From Chitinibacter sp046530675 (lineage in GTDB: Bacteria; Pseudomonadota; Gammaproteobacteria; Burkholderiales; Chitinibacteraceae), in contig NZ_CP172558.1 in the NCBI RefSeq assembly GCF_046530675.1, forward strand, positions 1,364,001-1,428,000: a DNA stretch of 64,000 bases, read 5' to 3'. Position numbers and translations under genes: made by a program. The notes under the pieces are model-generated. The model saw only the letters and a program-made list of their open reading frames with translations, searched no databases and was not told where the DNA came from. Below, one piece after another: positions 9,145 through 17,891 of the stretch. The first letter of the stretch is position 1. Each line of letters begins with the position of its first letter.

Positions 9145-10320
9145 ATGGCTTTAACTATTGAAATTCCAGAGGTATCACATCACGTCAATATCAAAGTAAT
9201 TGGCGTAGGTGGTGCTGGTTGCAATGCAATCAATAATATGATCGAACACCATATGCAAGGTGTCGATTTTATTTCTTCCAATACCGATGCTCAGGTATTG
9301 AAATTATCCAAAGCCGATAATGTCGTTCAGCTTGGCTCTGAATTGACCAAAGGTTTTGGCGCCGGCTGCAATCCTGATATCGGCCGTCAAGCCGCAGAAG
9401 AAGATCGTGAATATATTGCCGAGCTGATTTCCGGTGCCGATTTATTGTTTATCACCGCCGGTATGGGTGGTGGTACCGGTACCGGTGCTGCACCAGTGAT
9501 TGCTCAGGTTGCCCGTGAAAAAGGTATTCTGACCGTTGGTGTAGTCACCAAGCCAGGCCTGGATGAAGGTAATCGCCAGAAAGTAGCGCAAACGGGTATT
9601 GACGAATTGTCGCGCTATGTTGATTCGCTGATCGTCGTTTCAAACCAGAAGCTCGAAGAAGTGCTGGGCGATGATGTCACCATCGACGAAGCCTTTCGTG
9701 CCGCTGATGACGTATTGCGCAAAGCGATTGGCTCGATTGTCGAAATCATTCATTACCCAGGGCTGATTAACGTTGACTTTGCCGATGTGAAAACGGTGAT
9801 GCGTGAAATGGGCATGGCGATGATGGGCTCGGCGAATGCGACCGGTCCGGATCGTGCGATGCGCGCGACCGAAGAAGCGATTTCTTGCCCCTTGCTCGAT
9901 AACATTAGCTTCAAAGGTGCGCGTGGTGTTCTGGTCAACCTGTCCAGCGCGCCAGGCAAATTGAAAAAATCAGAAATTCGTCAGGCGCTGGAAATCATTG
10001 AAGCGCATGTTTCCGAAGGTGCTTTGGTGAAACATGGTGTGGTTTACGATCCTGAACTCGGTGAAGATGAAATTCGCATTACTTTGATCGCGACCGGTCT
10101 GGGTGGCGGCAAAGACATGAATAAACCGCAGTTGTCGGTAGTCAGCAGCCAGCCACTGAAAACGGGAACTGACAACGGCGCTTATGACGATGCTTATGAC
10201 ACGCCGGCGATCTGGCGTAATAATCGTCGTGGCCCAGCTAGCGACACGACTGCGGCGCGTCCGGCGATGTCGAATATCGATATGGATATTCCGGCTTTTT
10301 TGCGTCGCCAGGCTGATTAA
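9145..10320 (+). CDS. ftsZ: FtsZ, tubulin-like division GTPase
   Basis: Forms the cytokinetic ring. The 391-residue protein carries the N-terminal GVGGAGCNAIN, the tubulin signature GGGTGTGAAP (about residues 108-117), and the T7-loop region NVDFADVKTVM. A variable linker is followed by the conserved C-terminal peptide DIPAFLRRQAD that binds FtsA and other partners. A strong AGGAGAGAGAG Shine-Dalgarno region precedes the ATG, fitting high expression. The following 110 bases up to lpxC show no clear terminator. Confidence 0.98.
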   Translation: MALTIEIPEVSHHVNIKVIGVGGAGCNAINNMIEHHMQGVDFISSNTDAQVLKLSKADNVVQLGSELTKGFGAGCNPDIGRQAAEEDREYIAELISGADLLFITAGMGGGTGTGAAPVIAQVAREKGILTVGVVTKPGLDEGNRQKVAQTGIDELSRYVDSLIVVSNQKLEEVLGDDVTIDEAFRAADDVLRKAIGSIVEIIHYPGLINVDFADVKTVMREMGMAMMGSANATGPDRAMRATEEAISCPLLDNISFKGARGVLVNLSSAPGKLKKSEIRQALEIIEAHVSEGALVKHGVVYDPELGEDEIRITLIATGLGGGKDMNKPQLSVVSSQPLKTGTDNGAYDDAYDTPAIWRNNRRGPASDTTAARPAMSNIDMDIPAFLRRQAD

Positions 10321-10430
10321 TTATCAGGCCATAAACAGCGTCTATTGGTTCGATTGCAATGATTCATCCTGCCTTTTACCCGAGGCTGGTAAAATTGTGA
10401 GTTGAGCTAATTGAAAAGGCGGAAACGGCC

Positions 10431-11345
10431 ATGTTTTTACAACGAACCTTGAAAAGCACGATCCGTGCAACCGGCGTGGGTTTGCATTCGGGCGAAAAAG
10501 TGACGCTCACTTTGCGCCCCGCAGCCGCCGACCATGGCATTGTGTTTCAGCGCTCTGATTTGCCCGAGTCAAAGCCTTTCAAGGTTGGCCCCGATCTGGT
10601 GAACGACACGCGACTCTCCTCCACGCTGGTGCAAGACGGCGTGCGTGTCGGCACCATCGAGCATCTGATGTCGGCGTTTGCCGGCCTTGGCATCGACAAT
10701 GTGGTTGTCGATGTCGATGCGCCGGAAATGCCTATTATGGATGGTTCTGCTGCGCCGTTTATTTATCTGCTGCAAAGCGCAGGCATTCGTGAGTTGAATA
10801 AACCCAAGCAATTTGTCCGTGTACTCAAGCCGATTGAAGTGCACGATGGCGATAAATGGGTCAAATTCGAGCCGCACGATGGCTATAAAGTCGCGCTGAC
10901 GATTGATTTTCAGCATCCTGCCTTTAAAAAATCGGCTCAGACCATCGAAATCGATTTTTCCAAAACCAATTACATCAGTGAAATTGCCCGAGCACGTACT
11001 TTCGGCTTCATTCACGAAGTCGAATACCTGCGTGCCAACGGACTAGCGCGTGGCGGCAATATGGATAATGCTGTCGTGATCGACGAATTTCGCGTCTTAA
11101 ACGACGGCGGACTGCGTTTCGAAGACGAATTTGTTCGCCACAAAATTCTGGACGCCATTGGTGATCTGTACATCCTTGGTCATCCATTGATTGCGTCGTT
11201 TTCCGGCTATAAATCCGGGCATGCGATGAATAATAAATTGCTGCGCGCCATGCTGGCAGACAGCGATAGTTACGAGCTGGTGAGTTTTGATGCCGATGAG
11301 CGTGTGCCGTCGGCGTTTCATGATCTTCCTCCCTTGAGTATCTGA
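10431..11345 (+). CDS. lpxC: LpxC, UDP-3-O-acyl-N-acetylglucosamine deacetylase
   Basis: Zinc metalloamidase catalysing the committed step of lipid A synthesis. The 304-residue product is of normal length and shows IRATGVGLHSGEKV at the N-terminus, the zinc-ligand stretch TIEHLMSAFAGLGIDN, PIMDGSAAPF, and the C-terminal HPLIASFSGYKSGHAMNN with the remaining zinc ligands. It follows ftsZ directly, the usual linkage in gamma- and betaproteobacteria. A TAAAAT hexamer about 40 bases upstream resembles a -10 box, but no matching -35 was found. Confidence 0.97.
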   Translation: MFLQRTLKSTIRATGVGLHSGEKVTLTLRPAAADHGIVFQRSDLPESKPFKVGPDLVNDTRLSSTLVQDGVRVGTIEHLMSAFAGLGIDNVVVDVDAPEMPIMDGSAAPFIYLLQSAGIRELNKPKQFVRVLKPIEVHDGDKWVKFEPHDGYKVALTIDFQHPAFKKSAQTIEIDFSKTNYISEIARARTFGFIHEVEYLRANGLARGGNMDNAVVIDEFRVLNDGGLRFEDEFVRHKILDAIGDLYILGHPLIASFSGYKSGHAMNNKLLRAMLADSDSYELVSFDADERVPSAFHDLPPLSI

Positions 11346-11347
11346 CC

Positions 11348-11533
11348 ATGTTCGCGGTGCTGCGGATTCTGGCGATTCTGGCCTTGCTGCTGATTGTTTA
11401 TGCCAGTTTTCGCTACGTGCGCGAACGCAATCCGCGCTGGTTAAATCTGATCCGCGTTGTATTTTTCTCTCTGCTTGGTTTGGGCGTGGTCTTTGGCATC
11501 GGGCTGTTTATCGAGCGTCTTGTTCTGGGTTGA
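11348..11533 (+). CDS. Small two-pass membrane protein, function unknown
   Basis: A 61-residue protein starting two bases after the lpxC stop. It is hydrophobic at both ends (about residues 3-20 and 35-58), joined by a basic loop with RYVRERNPRW, which suggests two membrane segments with the loop on the cytoplasmic side. Tight packing between lpxC and rsmE, with its end overlapping the region just upstream of rsmE, argues for a real operon member. I do not recognise a family. Confidence 0.7.
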   Translation: MFAVLRILAILALLLIVYASFRYVRERNPRWLNLIRVVFFSLLGLGVVFGIGLFIERLVLG

Positions 11534-11538
11534 TTTCT

Positions 11539-12270
11539 ATGGCTTTGCCCCGTTTTTATGTTGATTTGCCACTGAGTATCGGGCAGCAATTTGACTTGCC
11601 CGAAGCCGTCGCTCGCCATGTCCAGGTGGTGCGCATGCAGCCGGATGAAATGGTGACTTTGTTTAACGGGCAAGGCGGCGAATATCAGGCGCAGATTGTC
11701 GCGATGGGCAAAAAAACAGTCAGTGTTGCGGTGCAGTCGTTTGACGATGTAAATCGTGAGTCAACGCTGCATTTGACTTTGGTGCAAGCTGTATCGGCGG
11801 CTGATCGTATGGATTACAGCGTACAAAAAGCGGCCGAACTGGGTGTGAGCGTGTTTCAACCGGTGATTTCGCAATACTGCCAGCAGCGCTATAGTGGCGA
11901 GCGCGCCGAGAAACGCATTGCGCACTGGCAAGGCATCGCCGCCAGTGCTGCCGAGCAATGTGGCCGCACACGCCTGATGGATATTCTTCCGATTGTATCG
12001 CTGGCCGATTTTCTGCAATCAGCGCCCACTGCCGACTTAAAGCTATTGATGTGCCCTACAGGCGCAGTTGAATATGCATCTTTAACGGAACGCGCTGCGA
12101 GTATTATCGTGCTGATTGGTCCTGAAGGGGGGTATTCGCCCGAAGAGGATAATAACGCTATTCTTCATGGCTATACTCCATTAATTCTTGGTCCGCGAAT
12201 ATTCCGCACTGAAACTGTTGCGCCGGTCATTGCCGGACTGTTGCAGCTGCGCTACGGCGATCTGGGCTAA
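11539..12270 (+). CDS. rsmE: RsmE, 16S rRNA m3U1498 methyltransferase
   Basis: SPOUT-fold methyltransferase that methylates N3 of U1498 in 16S rRNA. The 243-residue product begins MALPRFYVDLPL and has the N-terminal PUA-like region followed by the knot motifs IVLIGPEGGYSPEE and LGPRIFRTETVAPV near the C-terminus. I chose ATG 11539; an in-frame TTG at 11530 lies within the preceding gene's end and is less likely. Length and motifs agree with the family. Confidence 0.95.
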   Translation: MALPRFYVDLPLSIGQQFDLPEAVARHVQVVRMQPDEMVTLFNGQGGEYQAQIVAMGKKTVSVAVQSFDDVNRESTLHLTLVQAVSAADRMDYSVQKAAELGVSVFQPVISQYCQQRYSGERAEKRIAHWQGIAASAAEQCGRTRLMDILPIVSLADFLQSAPTADLKLLMCPTGAVEYASLTERAASIIVLIGPEGGYSPEEDNNAILHGYTPLILGPRIFRTETVAPVIAGLLQLRYGDLG

Positions 12271-12301
12271 AAGCGCCGCAGCGTTTAACTCCTCAAGTGG
12301 G

Positions 12302-12307
12302 TATAAT
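12302..12307 (+). promoter_or_regulatory. Candidate -10 box for msbA
   Basis: A perfect TATAAT lies seven bases upstream of the msbA ATG. If used, transcription would begin at or next to the start codon, giving an almost leaderless message. I did not find a good -35 box at 16-18 bases, so this is only a candidate. Confidence 0.35.
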
Positions 12308-12313
12308 CGCGCA

Positions 12314-14065
12314 ATGACTACTCACGCCCTTTATCATCGCCTGTTGCGTCATTTCAAACCCTATCTGTGGGTGATCGTCGCGACCATTGTCTGCATGGCA
12401 CTTGCTTCGGCCGCCGAAGCCATGCTGACCTTGTTGCTCAAGCCGCTGGTTGATAACAATCTGGGCGGAGCCAGTCATCTGGTTAAGCAGGCGGCATGGA
12501 TCGTTCCGGCGCAACTGTTTGGGCTGGCGCTGCTGCGTTTTATTGGCAACTTTGGCAATGACTACGGCAATGCCTGGCTCGCATCGCGCGTGATGCGCGA
12601 TTTTCGCGAAAAAATCTACGGCAAGCTGATGCGGCTGCCGACGCGCTATTTTGACCAGTCATCCACCGGTGTGTTGCTCTCGCGAGTGACTTACGACGTC
12701 GCTCAAGTCATGGAAGCTGGCACGTCGACGCTCACCGGTTTGGTGCGCGATGGTGTCGCCGTGATCGGTTTTCTGGCCGTGATGTTTTATTCGAGCTGGC
12801 GTCTGACGCTATTCTGTCTGGTTTTGCTTCCGGTGGTCGCGCTGAGTATTCGCGTGGTGGCCAAACGTCAGCGCCGTCTGGCGCGCGAAACGCAGGACAA
12901 AATGGGCGAAATGAATTCGCGGCTTGATGAGTCGCTGTCCGGGCAGCGTATCGTCAAGGTTTTTGGTGGGCAGGAAATCGAAAGTCAACGCTTCGCCGTC
13001 GTGAACAATCGCGTGATGCGGCTGGGCATCAAGCAGGGTCTGATGGTCGCGATCAACTCGGGCACGATTGTGCTGCTGATTGGCATGACCGTGTCGGTGG
13101 TGCTGTATTTTGCCAGCCTGCAAGCGCAGGCCGGGCAATTGAGCGCAGGTTCATTTCTGTCGTTTATTGCTGCGATGGTTGCGATTCAGGGGCCCGTTCG
13201 CAACCTGACCAAAATCAACGAAAAACTGCATCGCGGTCTGGCCGCTGCCGAATCGATTTTTGCGCTACTTGATGAAGTTGAAGAGCCGGATCACGGGCAA
13301 TACCGGGTCGATCGTGCGCAAGGTGCGATCATGATTAGCGATTTGCGTTTTAGCTACCAGCCTGAGCACAAGCCCGCACTTGACGGCATATCGCTGCAAA
13401 TCGAACAGGGGCAAACCATTGCGCTGGTCGGTCAGTCGGGTAGCGGAAAAACGACGCTCGCCAATCTGTTACCCCGTTTTTACGACGCCAGCGAAGGCCA
13501 GATCTTGCTCGATGGCGTCTCGCTGGCCGAGTATCAGCTCGCCAATCTACGCTCGCACATCGCGCTGGTTGCGCAGGATATGGTGCTGTTCAATGACTCG
13601 GTGACCGCCAATATCGTGTATGGGACGCATCGCGCAGGTGAAATCGATATGGATCGTGTTCGCGCCGCCGCACAAGCGGCACACGCGACCGAGTTTATCG
13701 AGAAAATGCCGAATGGTTTTGACGAACTGCTGGGTGAAAACGGTGGTCGCCTGTCGGGTGGCCAGCGCCAGCGCCTCGCGATTGCGCGCGCGATTTACAA
13801 AGATGCGCCGGTACTGATTCTGGACGAAGCGACCAGCGCGCTCGATACCGAATCCGAGCGCAAAGTACAGCAAGCGCTCGAATTCCTGATGCAAGGCCGA
13901 ACGACGCTGGTCATCGCTCACCGGCTGTCGACGATTGAAAAAGCGGACCGTATTGTCGTGATGCAGCAAGGCCGGATTGTCGAAACCGGTACCCATGCCG
14001 AATTGATCGCCCGGCAAGGGCTGTATGCGCAAATGCATGCAGTGCAGTTTAAAACCGAGTCCTGA
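12314..14065 (+). CDS. msbA: MsbA-type lipid A ABC transporter, permease-ATPase
   Basis: Half-size ABC exporter (583 residues) that flips core-lipid A across the inner membrane. The N-terminal half has six hydrophobic segments. The ATPase half has Walker A GQSGSGKTT (about residue 372), signature LSGGQRQR (about 479), Walker B LILDEATSALD (about 501) and the H-loop VIAHRLSTI. The start ATG opens MTTHALYHRL; a longer frame that begins inside rsmE is not needed. Downstream neighbours are lipopolysaccharide glycosyltransferases, which supports lipid A rather than drug export. Confidence 0.93.
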   Translation: MTTHALYHRLLRHFKPYLWVIVATIVCMALASAAEAMLTLLLKPLVDNNLGGASHLVKQAAWIVPAQLFGLALLRFIGNFGNDYGNAWLASRVMRDFREKIYGKLMRLPTRYFDQSSTGVLLSRVTYDVAQVMEAGTSTLTGLVRDGVAVIGFLAVMFYSSWRLTLFCLVLLPVVALSIRVVAKRQRRLARETQDKMGEMNSRLDESLSGQRIVKVFGGQEIESQRFAVVNNRVMRLGIKQGLMVAINSGTIVLLIGMTVSVVLYFASLQAQAGQLSAGSFLSFIAAMVAIQGPVRNLTKINEKLHRGLAAAESIFALLDEVEEPDHGQYRVDRAQGAIMISDLRFSYQPEHKPALDGISLQIEQGQTIALVGQSGSGKTTLANLLPRFYDASEGQILLDGVSLAEYQLANLRSHIALVAQDMVLFNDSVTANIVYGTHRAGEIDMDRVRAAAQAAHATEFIEKMPNGFDELLGENGGRLSGGQRQRLAIARAIYKDAPVLILDEATSALDTESERKVQQALEFLMQGRTTLVIAHRLSTIEKADRIVVMQQGRIVETGTHAELIARQGLYAQMHAVQFKTES

Positions 14066-14103
14066 AAACACGTAAAGCGCTGCCAGACCCAACGAGTGTT
14101 GAG

Positions 14104-15228
14104 ATGCGAATAAATCAGAAAGCGAGTTCTGCCACTCAAAGTGTGCTGTTCATGGAAAGCTCGATGAATATCGGTGGACAGGAATTGCAGTTATTGCAGC
14201 AAATGAGCGTCTTGCAGCAACAAGGCTGGGCAGTGAGTTTGTTGTGCAAAACCGGTTCCAGAATCGAAGCTTTTGCCAAAGCGCGCGGTCTGGATGTTGA
14301 CACCATACGCTTTCGCAACGCCTTGCATATTCCGAGTATTTTGCAAGTGCGGCGGCATTTGCAGCAATTCAAGCCCGCCGCGGTGATTGTCCATAGTGGA
14401 CATGATGCCAATATTGGCGCGATTGCCTGCCATTCTCTGGGGCGGCGGCGTCCGATGATCGTGCGGATGCGGACTTATCAGCCGGGCATTCCAAATTCAT
14501 TTCCATACCAATATCTGTTTGATTACACGCTGGCGTGTAGCGCACATTTGCGCGAACGGATTCTGAAAAACACCCGGATTGATCGCGAAAAAGTCGGAGT
14601 ACTTTATCCTGGAATTGATTTTGCCGGGCTGGAAGAGGGCGCGAGCGATACTCCGTTGCCAGCGAATGCGGAACGCTGGCTGGCTGATCGTCCGGGGCCG
14701 GTCGTTTTGCAGGCCGCGATGTTGCGCGAAGAAAAAGGTCATTCGGTCATTCTGGATGCCTTGCCAGAGGTGCTGCAAAAACACCCGGATGTGCGCTATC
14801 TGATTGCTGGCGAAGGCCCCTTGTCCGAGCATTTGAAAGAAAAAATTGCTGAAAAAGGCTTGCAGGATCATGTTTGTCTGCTCGGCATGGTCAATCCGAT
14901 TGGCGGCTTGCTGCGCCGGGCTGATCTTGCCATCCTGCCTTCGCTGATGGAGCCATTTGGCATGTTTCAGATAGAAGCGCTCAATCTGGGTATTCCGACG
15001 ATTGCCTCCAATGTCGATGGCATTCCTGAAACAATGACTGATCGCGAAGATGGCCTGCTGGTCGAGCCGGGTAATCCGGCGGCTTGGGCGCAAGCGCTAG
15101 TCTGGGCGCTGGATCATCCAGAGATCATGCGTGCCTGGGCGGAACATGGCCGACAGAAAAACCGGCTGCGGTTTTCTCTGGGGCAAAATACCACTCAACT
15201 GATCGAGCTAATTACCCGCGGTCGTTAG
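14104..15228 (+). CDS. Glycosyltransferase family 4 (lipopolysaccharide core or O-chain)
   Basis: A 374-residue GT-B fold glycosyltransferase. The N-terminal domain carries MESSMNIGGQELQLL, where GGQE is the donor-side glycine loop. The C-terminal Rossmann half has LREEKGHSVILDALPEV, YLIAGEGPL, and the family-4 motif LPSLMEPFGMFQIEALNLGIPTIAS with the conserved Glu pair. No membrane segment is visible. It lies right after msbA and ahead of other LPS genes, so a role in core or outer-chain assembly is inferred; donor and acceptor sugars cannot be read from sequence. The stop codon overlaps a palindromic repeat half. Confidence 0.85.
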   Translation: MRINQKASSATQSVLFMESSMNIGGQELQLLQQMSVLQQQGWAVSLLCKTGSRIEAFAKARGLDVDTIRFRNALHIPSILQVRRHLQQFKPAAVIVHSGHDANIGAIACHSLGRRRPMIVRMRTYQPGIPNSFPYQYLFDYTLACSAHLRERILKNTRIDREKVGVLYPGIDFAGLEEGASDTPLPANAERWLADRPGPVVLQAAMLREEKGHSVILDALPEVLQKHPDVRYLIAGEGPLSEHLKEKIAEKGLQDHVCLLGMVNPIGGLLRRADLAILPSLMEPFGMFQIEALNLGIPTIASNVDGIPETMTDREDGLLVEPGNPAAWAQALVWALDHPEIMRAWAEHGRQKNRLRFSLGQNTTQLIELITRGR

Positions 15229-15242
15229 GGTATTGCTCTGTA
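15228..15242. repeat. GGGTATTGC-family repeat, half element
   Basis: GGGTATTGCTCTGTA, the clearest copy of the core shared with the repeat at 26710. It lies in the 16-base gap between two convergent glycosyltransferase genes and starts in the stop codon of the first. No matching opposite arm is evident; a looser AGGTATTG occurs 40 bases on, inside the next gene. Confidence 0.55.
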
Positions 15243-15244
15243 AC

Positions 15245-16015
15245 TCAATATTGCTGTTGTTTTGATTGAGATACTTCAGTCAGGTATTGTAGTTTGATAA
15301 AGCGGTAAAAAGTGGTTTCGGCATTCATCAGCGCAATCAGAAAACCCGCTTTCCCATCCAGAAAACCGCGTTTGAGCAGGTAGGTGCGCCAGAATGCCCA
15401 GCCACCACGCAATAGCGCCAGCGTCAGGCTGGCGCGCTGGCCTTTGGCAAAGCGCTGGGCGGCGCCTGCACTGGAATACTGATTGATCTTGTTCAGCACG
15501 GTTTCATAGTCGTCGTAGGAATAATGCAGCAGCAAGCCGGCTAGCGGCTGTGCCAGCGTGGCATGAATCAGGCGTTCATGCACCAGATCATCGGAATATC
15601 TGGCGCAATCACGTCGGAACAAGCGAGCCACCCAGTCTTTGCCCCAGCCGCTGTATTTGATCCATTGACCGCAAAAGGAAGAAAGCCGACGGATCTGGTA
15701 GGTGTCGTGTTTTGGGTTTGCAATGGCACTCTGAATCGCGACCTTGAGTTCTTCGGTGACGATTTCATCGGCATCGAGCGCCAGAATCCAGTCGGTATCG
15801 AGCAAAGCAATGGCCCGGTTTTTCTGGATGCCAAAGCCGGGCCAATCAGCCCTTTGATGGATTTCTGCACCATGCTCGGCAGCAACTTGCAGCGTGTGAT
15901 CGGTGCTGCCCGAATCCAGAATGACAATTTTATCTGCCCAAGCTACCGCAGTGAGACATTCATGCAAATGAGCTGCGGCATTTTTGGTAATAATGGCAAC
16001 GCCAAGGCTGGGCAT
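15245..16015 (-). CDS. Glycosyltransferase family 2, WaaE/KdtX-like LPS core enzyme
   Basis: A 256-residue GT-A enzyme. It begins MPSLGVAIITKNAA with the family-2 opening and has ILDSGSTDHTLQVA, the metal-binding DTDWILALDADE, the QIRRLSSFCGQWIKYSGWGKDW stretch typical of WaaE-like core glucosyltransferases, and DLVHERL. It is transcribed toward the family-4 gene and divergently from the family-9 gene. The start ATG at 16015 gives the normal N-terminus; an upstream extension of 20 residues is possible but lacks family similarity. Acceptor is probably the inner core, by family only. Confidence 0.85.
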   Translation of the reverse strand: MPSLGVAIITKNAAAHLHECLTAVAWADKIVILDSGSTDHTLQVAAEHGAEIHQRADWPGFGIQKNRAIALLDTDWILALDADEIVTEELKVAIQSAIANPKHDTYQIRRLSSFCGQWIKYSGWGKDWVARLFRRDCARYSDDLVHERLIHATLAQPLAGLLLHYSYDDYETVLNKINQYSSAGAAQRFAKGQRASLTLALLRGGWAFWRTYLLKRGFLDGKAGFLIALMNAETTFYRFIKLQYLTEVSQSKQQQY

Positions 16016-16155
16016 AGTCGTTAGTGCTTCAATGGATCGGGCTGCTATAATCGCCCCTCTTGCCTGTTCAGGCAAGTTGTTGTGCGCGACGTAGAGGCGC
16101 TGATCCTCGTGGGGGTTCTATACGTAATGCATTTTTCCACGCTTGAGATGGGCTG

Positions 16156-17268
16156 ATGACTAAATCACCGCTATTTGCCGAAAAGCCGCCCAAACGAATT
16201 TTGCTCATTACCTTGCGTTATTTGGGCGATACATTGCTGACTACGCCATTGATCAATTCATTGCGTGCTGCGTATCCCGATGCCCGGATTGATGTTCTGC
16301 TGTATGAAAATACCCAAGCCATGTTGCAGGGTAATCCGGCGATTTCGAATCTGATTACGACCAAACCCAAAGCGGGCTGGCAGGACAACCGGATCTTGTT
16401 CGGCAAAATTTTCCGCCAATATGATTTGGCTATTTCGACGCAAACCAGCGATAAGGCGGTTTTGTATGCGATGTTGGCGGCCAAGAAGCGCATCGGGTTT
16501 GCTCCTCCCCGGACCGATACGGGCTGGTTCAAACGCTATTTCTTTACCCGCTATTGCGAATTTGATACCGAAAAAACGCATACGGTACTGGAAATACTCC
16601 GGCTGTGCCGTTTACTGGGTATCAAGCCGGTTTACCATTTGACGCCGCCTATGTCGACAGATCATGAGCTCGACGAGAATGTTCAGGCGCTCACTGCGCC
16701 TTATGCCGTTTTGCATATCATGCCGCAATGGCGTTACAAACAATGGACGGACGAGGGCTGGATTGCGCTCGCTCGCTATTTGCACGAGCAGGGATTGCAG
16801 ATTGTTTTGTCCGGTGGACCGGCCGATGTGGCGGCCTTAAACCGTTTGCAGGCTGCTTTGCCTGCGGGAACGATCAATCTGGCCGGGCGTTTGTCTCTGC
16901 CGCAATGGTCGCAGGTGTTGGCAAAAGCGGCCGTTTTTGTCGGCGTTGATACCGGTACGACCCATCTGGCGGCGGCGACTCAAGTGCCGACTGTGGCCTT
17001 GTTTGGCCCCAGCGACCCGGTGAAATGGACTCCGTGGCCAGCTCATTATCAGAGCGATCAGGCGCCTTTTGTGACGCATGGTAACCAGCATGTGAATAAT
17101 GTCTACTTGATTCAGGCAGGCGCGGGGCAAAAAGCCTGCGTGCCATGCTATCTGGAAGGCTGTTTGCGCAATCGTCAGAGCCATAGCGAATGCCTTGATG
17201 AATTGAGTGCTGAGACTGTGATCGACGTTCTGAAACCCATTCTTGCCCAATCGAGCCTCCGCGAATGA
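16156..17268 (+). CDS. Glycosyltransferase family 9, LPS heptosyltransferase (WaaQ-like)
   Basis: A 370-residue ADP-heptose:LPS heptosyltransferase family protein. It begins with the family motif ILLITLRYLGDTLLTTPLI, has the mid-protein SGGPADV loop, and the C-terminal FVGVDTGTTHLAAATQVPTVALFGPSDP. The C-terminal CVPCYLEGCLRN...CL cysteine cluster resembles the putative heptosyltransferase III group. The 3' end overlaps the next gene by four bases, so it leads a four-gene run (acetyltransferase, ligase-like protein, glycosyltransferase). The precise acceptor heptose is not determinable. Confidence 0.87.
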   Translation: MTKSPLFAEKPPKRILLITLRYLGDTLLTTPLINSLRAAYPDARIDVLLYENTQAMLQGNPAISNLITTKPKAGWQDNRILFGKIFRQYDLAISTQTSDKAVLYAMLAAKKRIGFAPPRTDTGWFKRYFFTRYCEFDTEKTHTVLEILRLCRLLGIKPVYHLTPPMSTDHELDENVQALTAPYAVLHIMPQWRYKQWTDEGWIALARYLHEQGLQIVLSGGPADVAALNRLQAALPAGTINLAGRLSLPQWSQVLAKAAVFVGVDTGTTHLAAATQVPTVALFGPSDPVKWTPWPAHYQSDQAPFVTHGNQHVNNVYLIQAGAGQKACVPCYLEGCLRNRQSHSECLDELSAETVIDVLKPILAQSSLRE

Positions 17269-17891
17269 TCCATTTGAAGAAAGTCTGGGCGAAATTGACT
17301 GGGCGCAAGCAAAGCCGTTTGCAGGATTTTGCCCGGCAGCAGGTCAAGTTTCGCAAGCGTTATCCGCACTATGCCATCGGCAAGGCCAGCTATGGCATGC
17401 CGATTGTTTACGATTACGGTGAAGGAACCACGCTCAAGATCGGCGCATATTGTTCAATCGCCAGCAATGTCCAGATTTTCTTGGGTGGACACCATCGCAT
17501 CGACTGGGTCAGCAGCTACCCGTTCCCTCACTTTTTCGAGATGGACGCGGTTTTTCAGGGCAAAGCCGGTGGCAGTCGTGGCGATGTGGTGATTGGCAAC
17601 GATGTCTGGCTGTGTGCCAATTGCATTATTCTATCCGGGGTGACGATAGGTCATGGCGCAGTCATCGCCAATGGCGCGGTGGTGACGCGTGATGTGCCGC
17701 CCTATGCTGTCATGGCCGGCAACCCGGCCAAACTGATCAAATGGCGGTTTGATGAGCCCATCCGGCAGGCTTTGCTTGAGATTGCGTGGTGGGATTGGCC
17801 TGACGACAAGATTAAAAATGTCATGGATCAGTTGTGCGGCAACGATCTGGTCAAGTTTATTGAATATGCCCGGGAAGGGAATGAAGCGTGA
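17265..17891 (+). CDS. CatB-related O-acetyltransferase (left-handed beta-helix)
   Basis: A 208-residue hexapeptide-repeat acetyltransferase of the xenobiotic/CatB group. The central GDVVIGNDVWLCANCIILSGVTIGHGAVIANGAVVTRDVPPYAVMAGNPAK is a textbook series of I-G-x-x-x-x hexapeptide turns, and GGHHRIDWVSSYPF holds the catalytic-type histidine. Members act on antibiotics or on sugars; this position, between a heptosyltransferase and an O-antigen-ligase-like gene with overlaps at both ends, points to O-acetylation of LPS sugars. That assignment is inference from context. Confidence 0.82.
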   Translation: MIHLKKVWAKLTGRKQSRLQDFARQQVKFRKRYPHYAIGKASYGMPIVYDYGEGTTLKIGAYCSIASNVQIFLGGHHRIDWVSSYPFPHFFEMDAVFQGKAGGSRGDVVIGNDVWLCANCIILSGVTIGHGAVIANGAVVTRDVPPYAVMAGNPAKLIKWRFDEPIRQALLEIAWWDWPDDKIKNVMDQLCGNDLVKFIEYAREGNEA

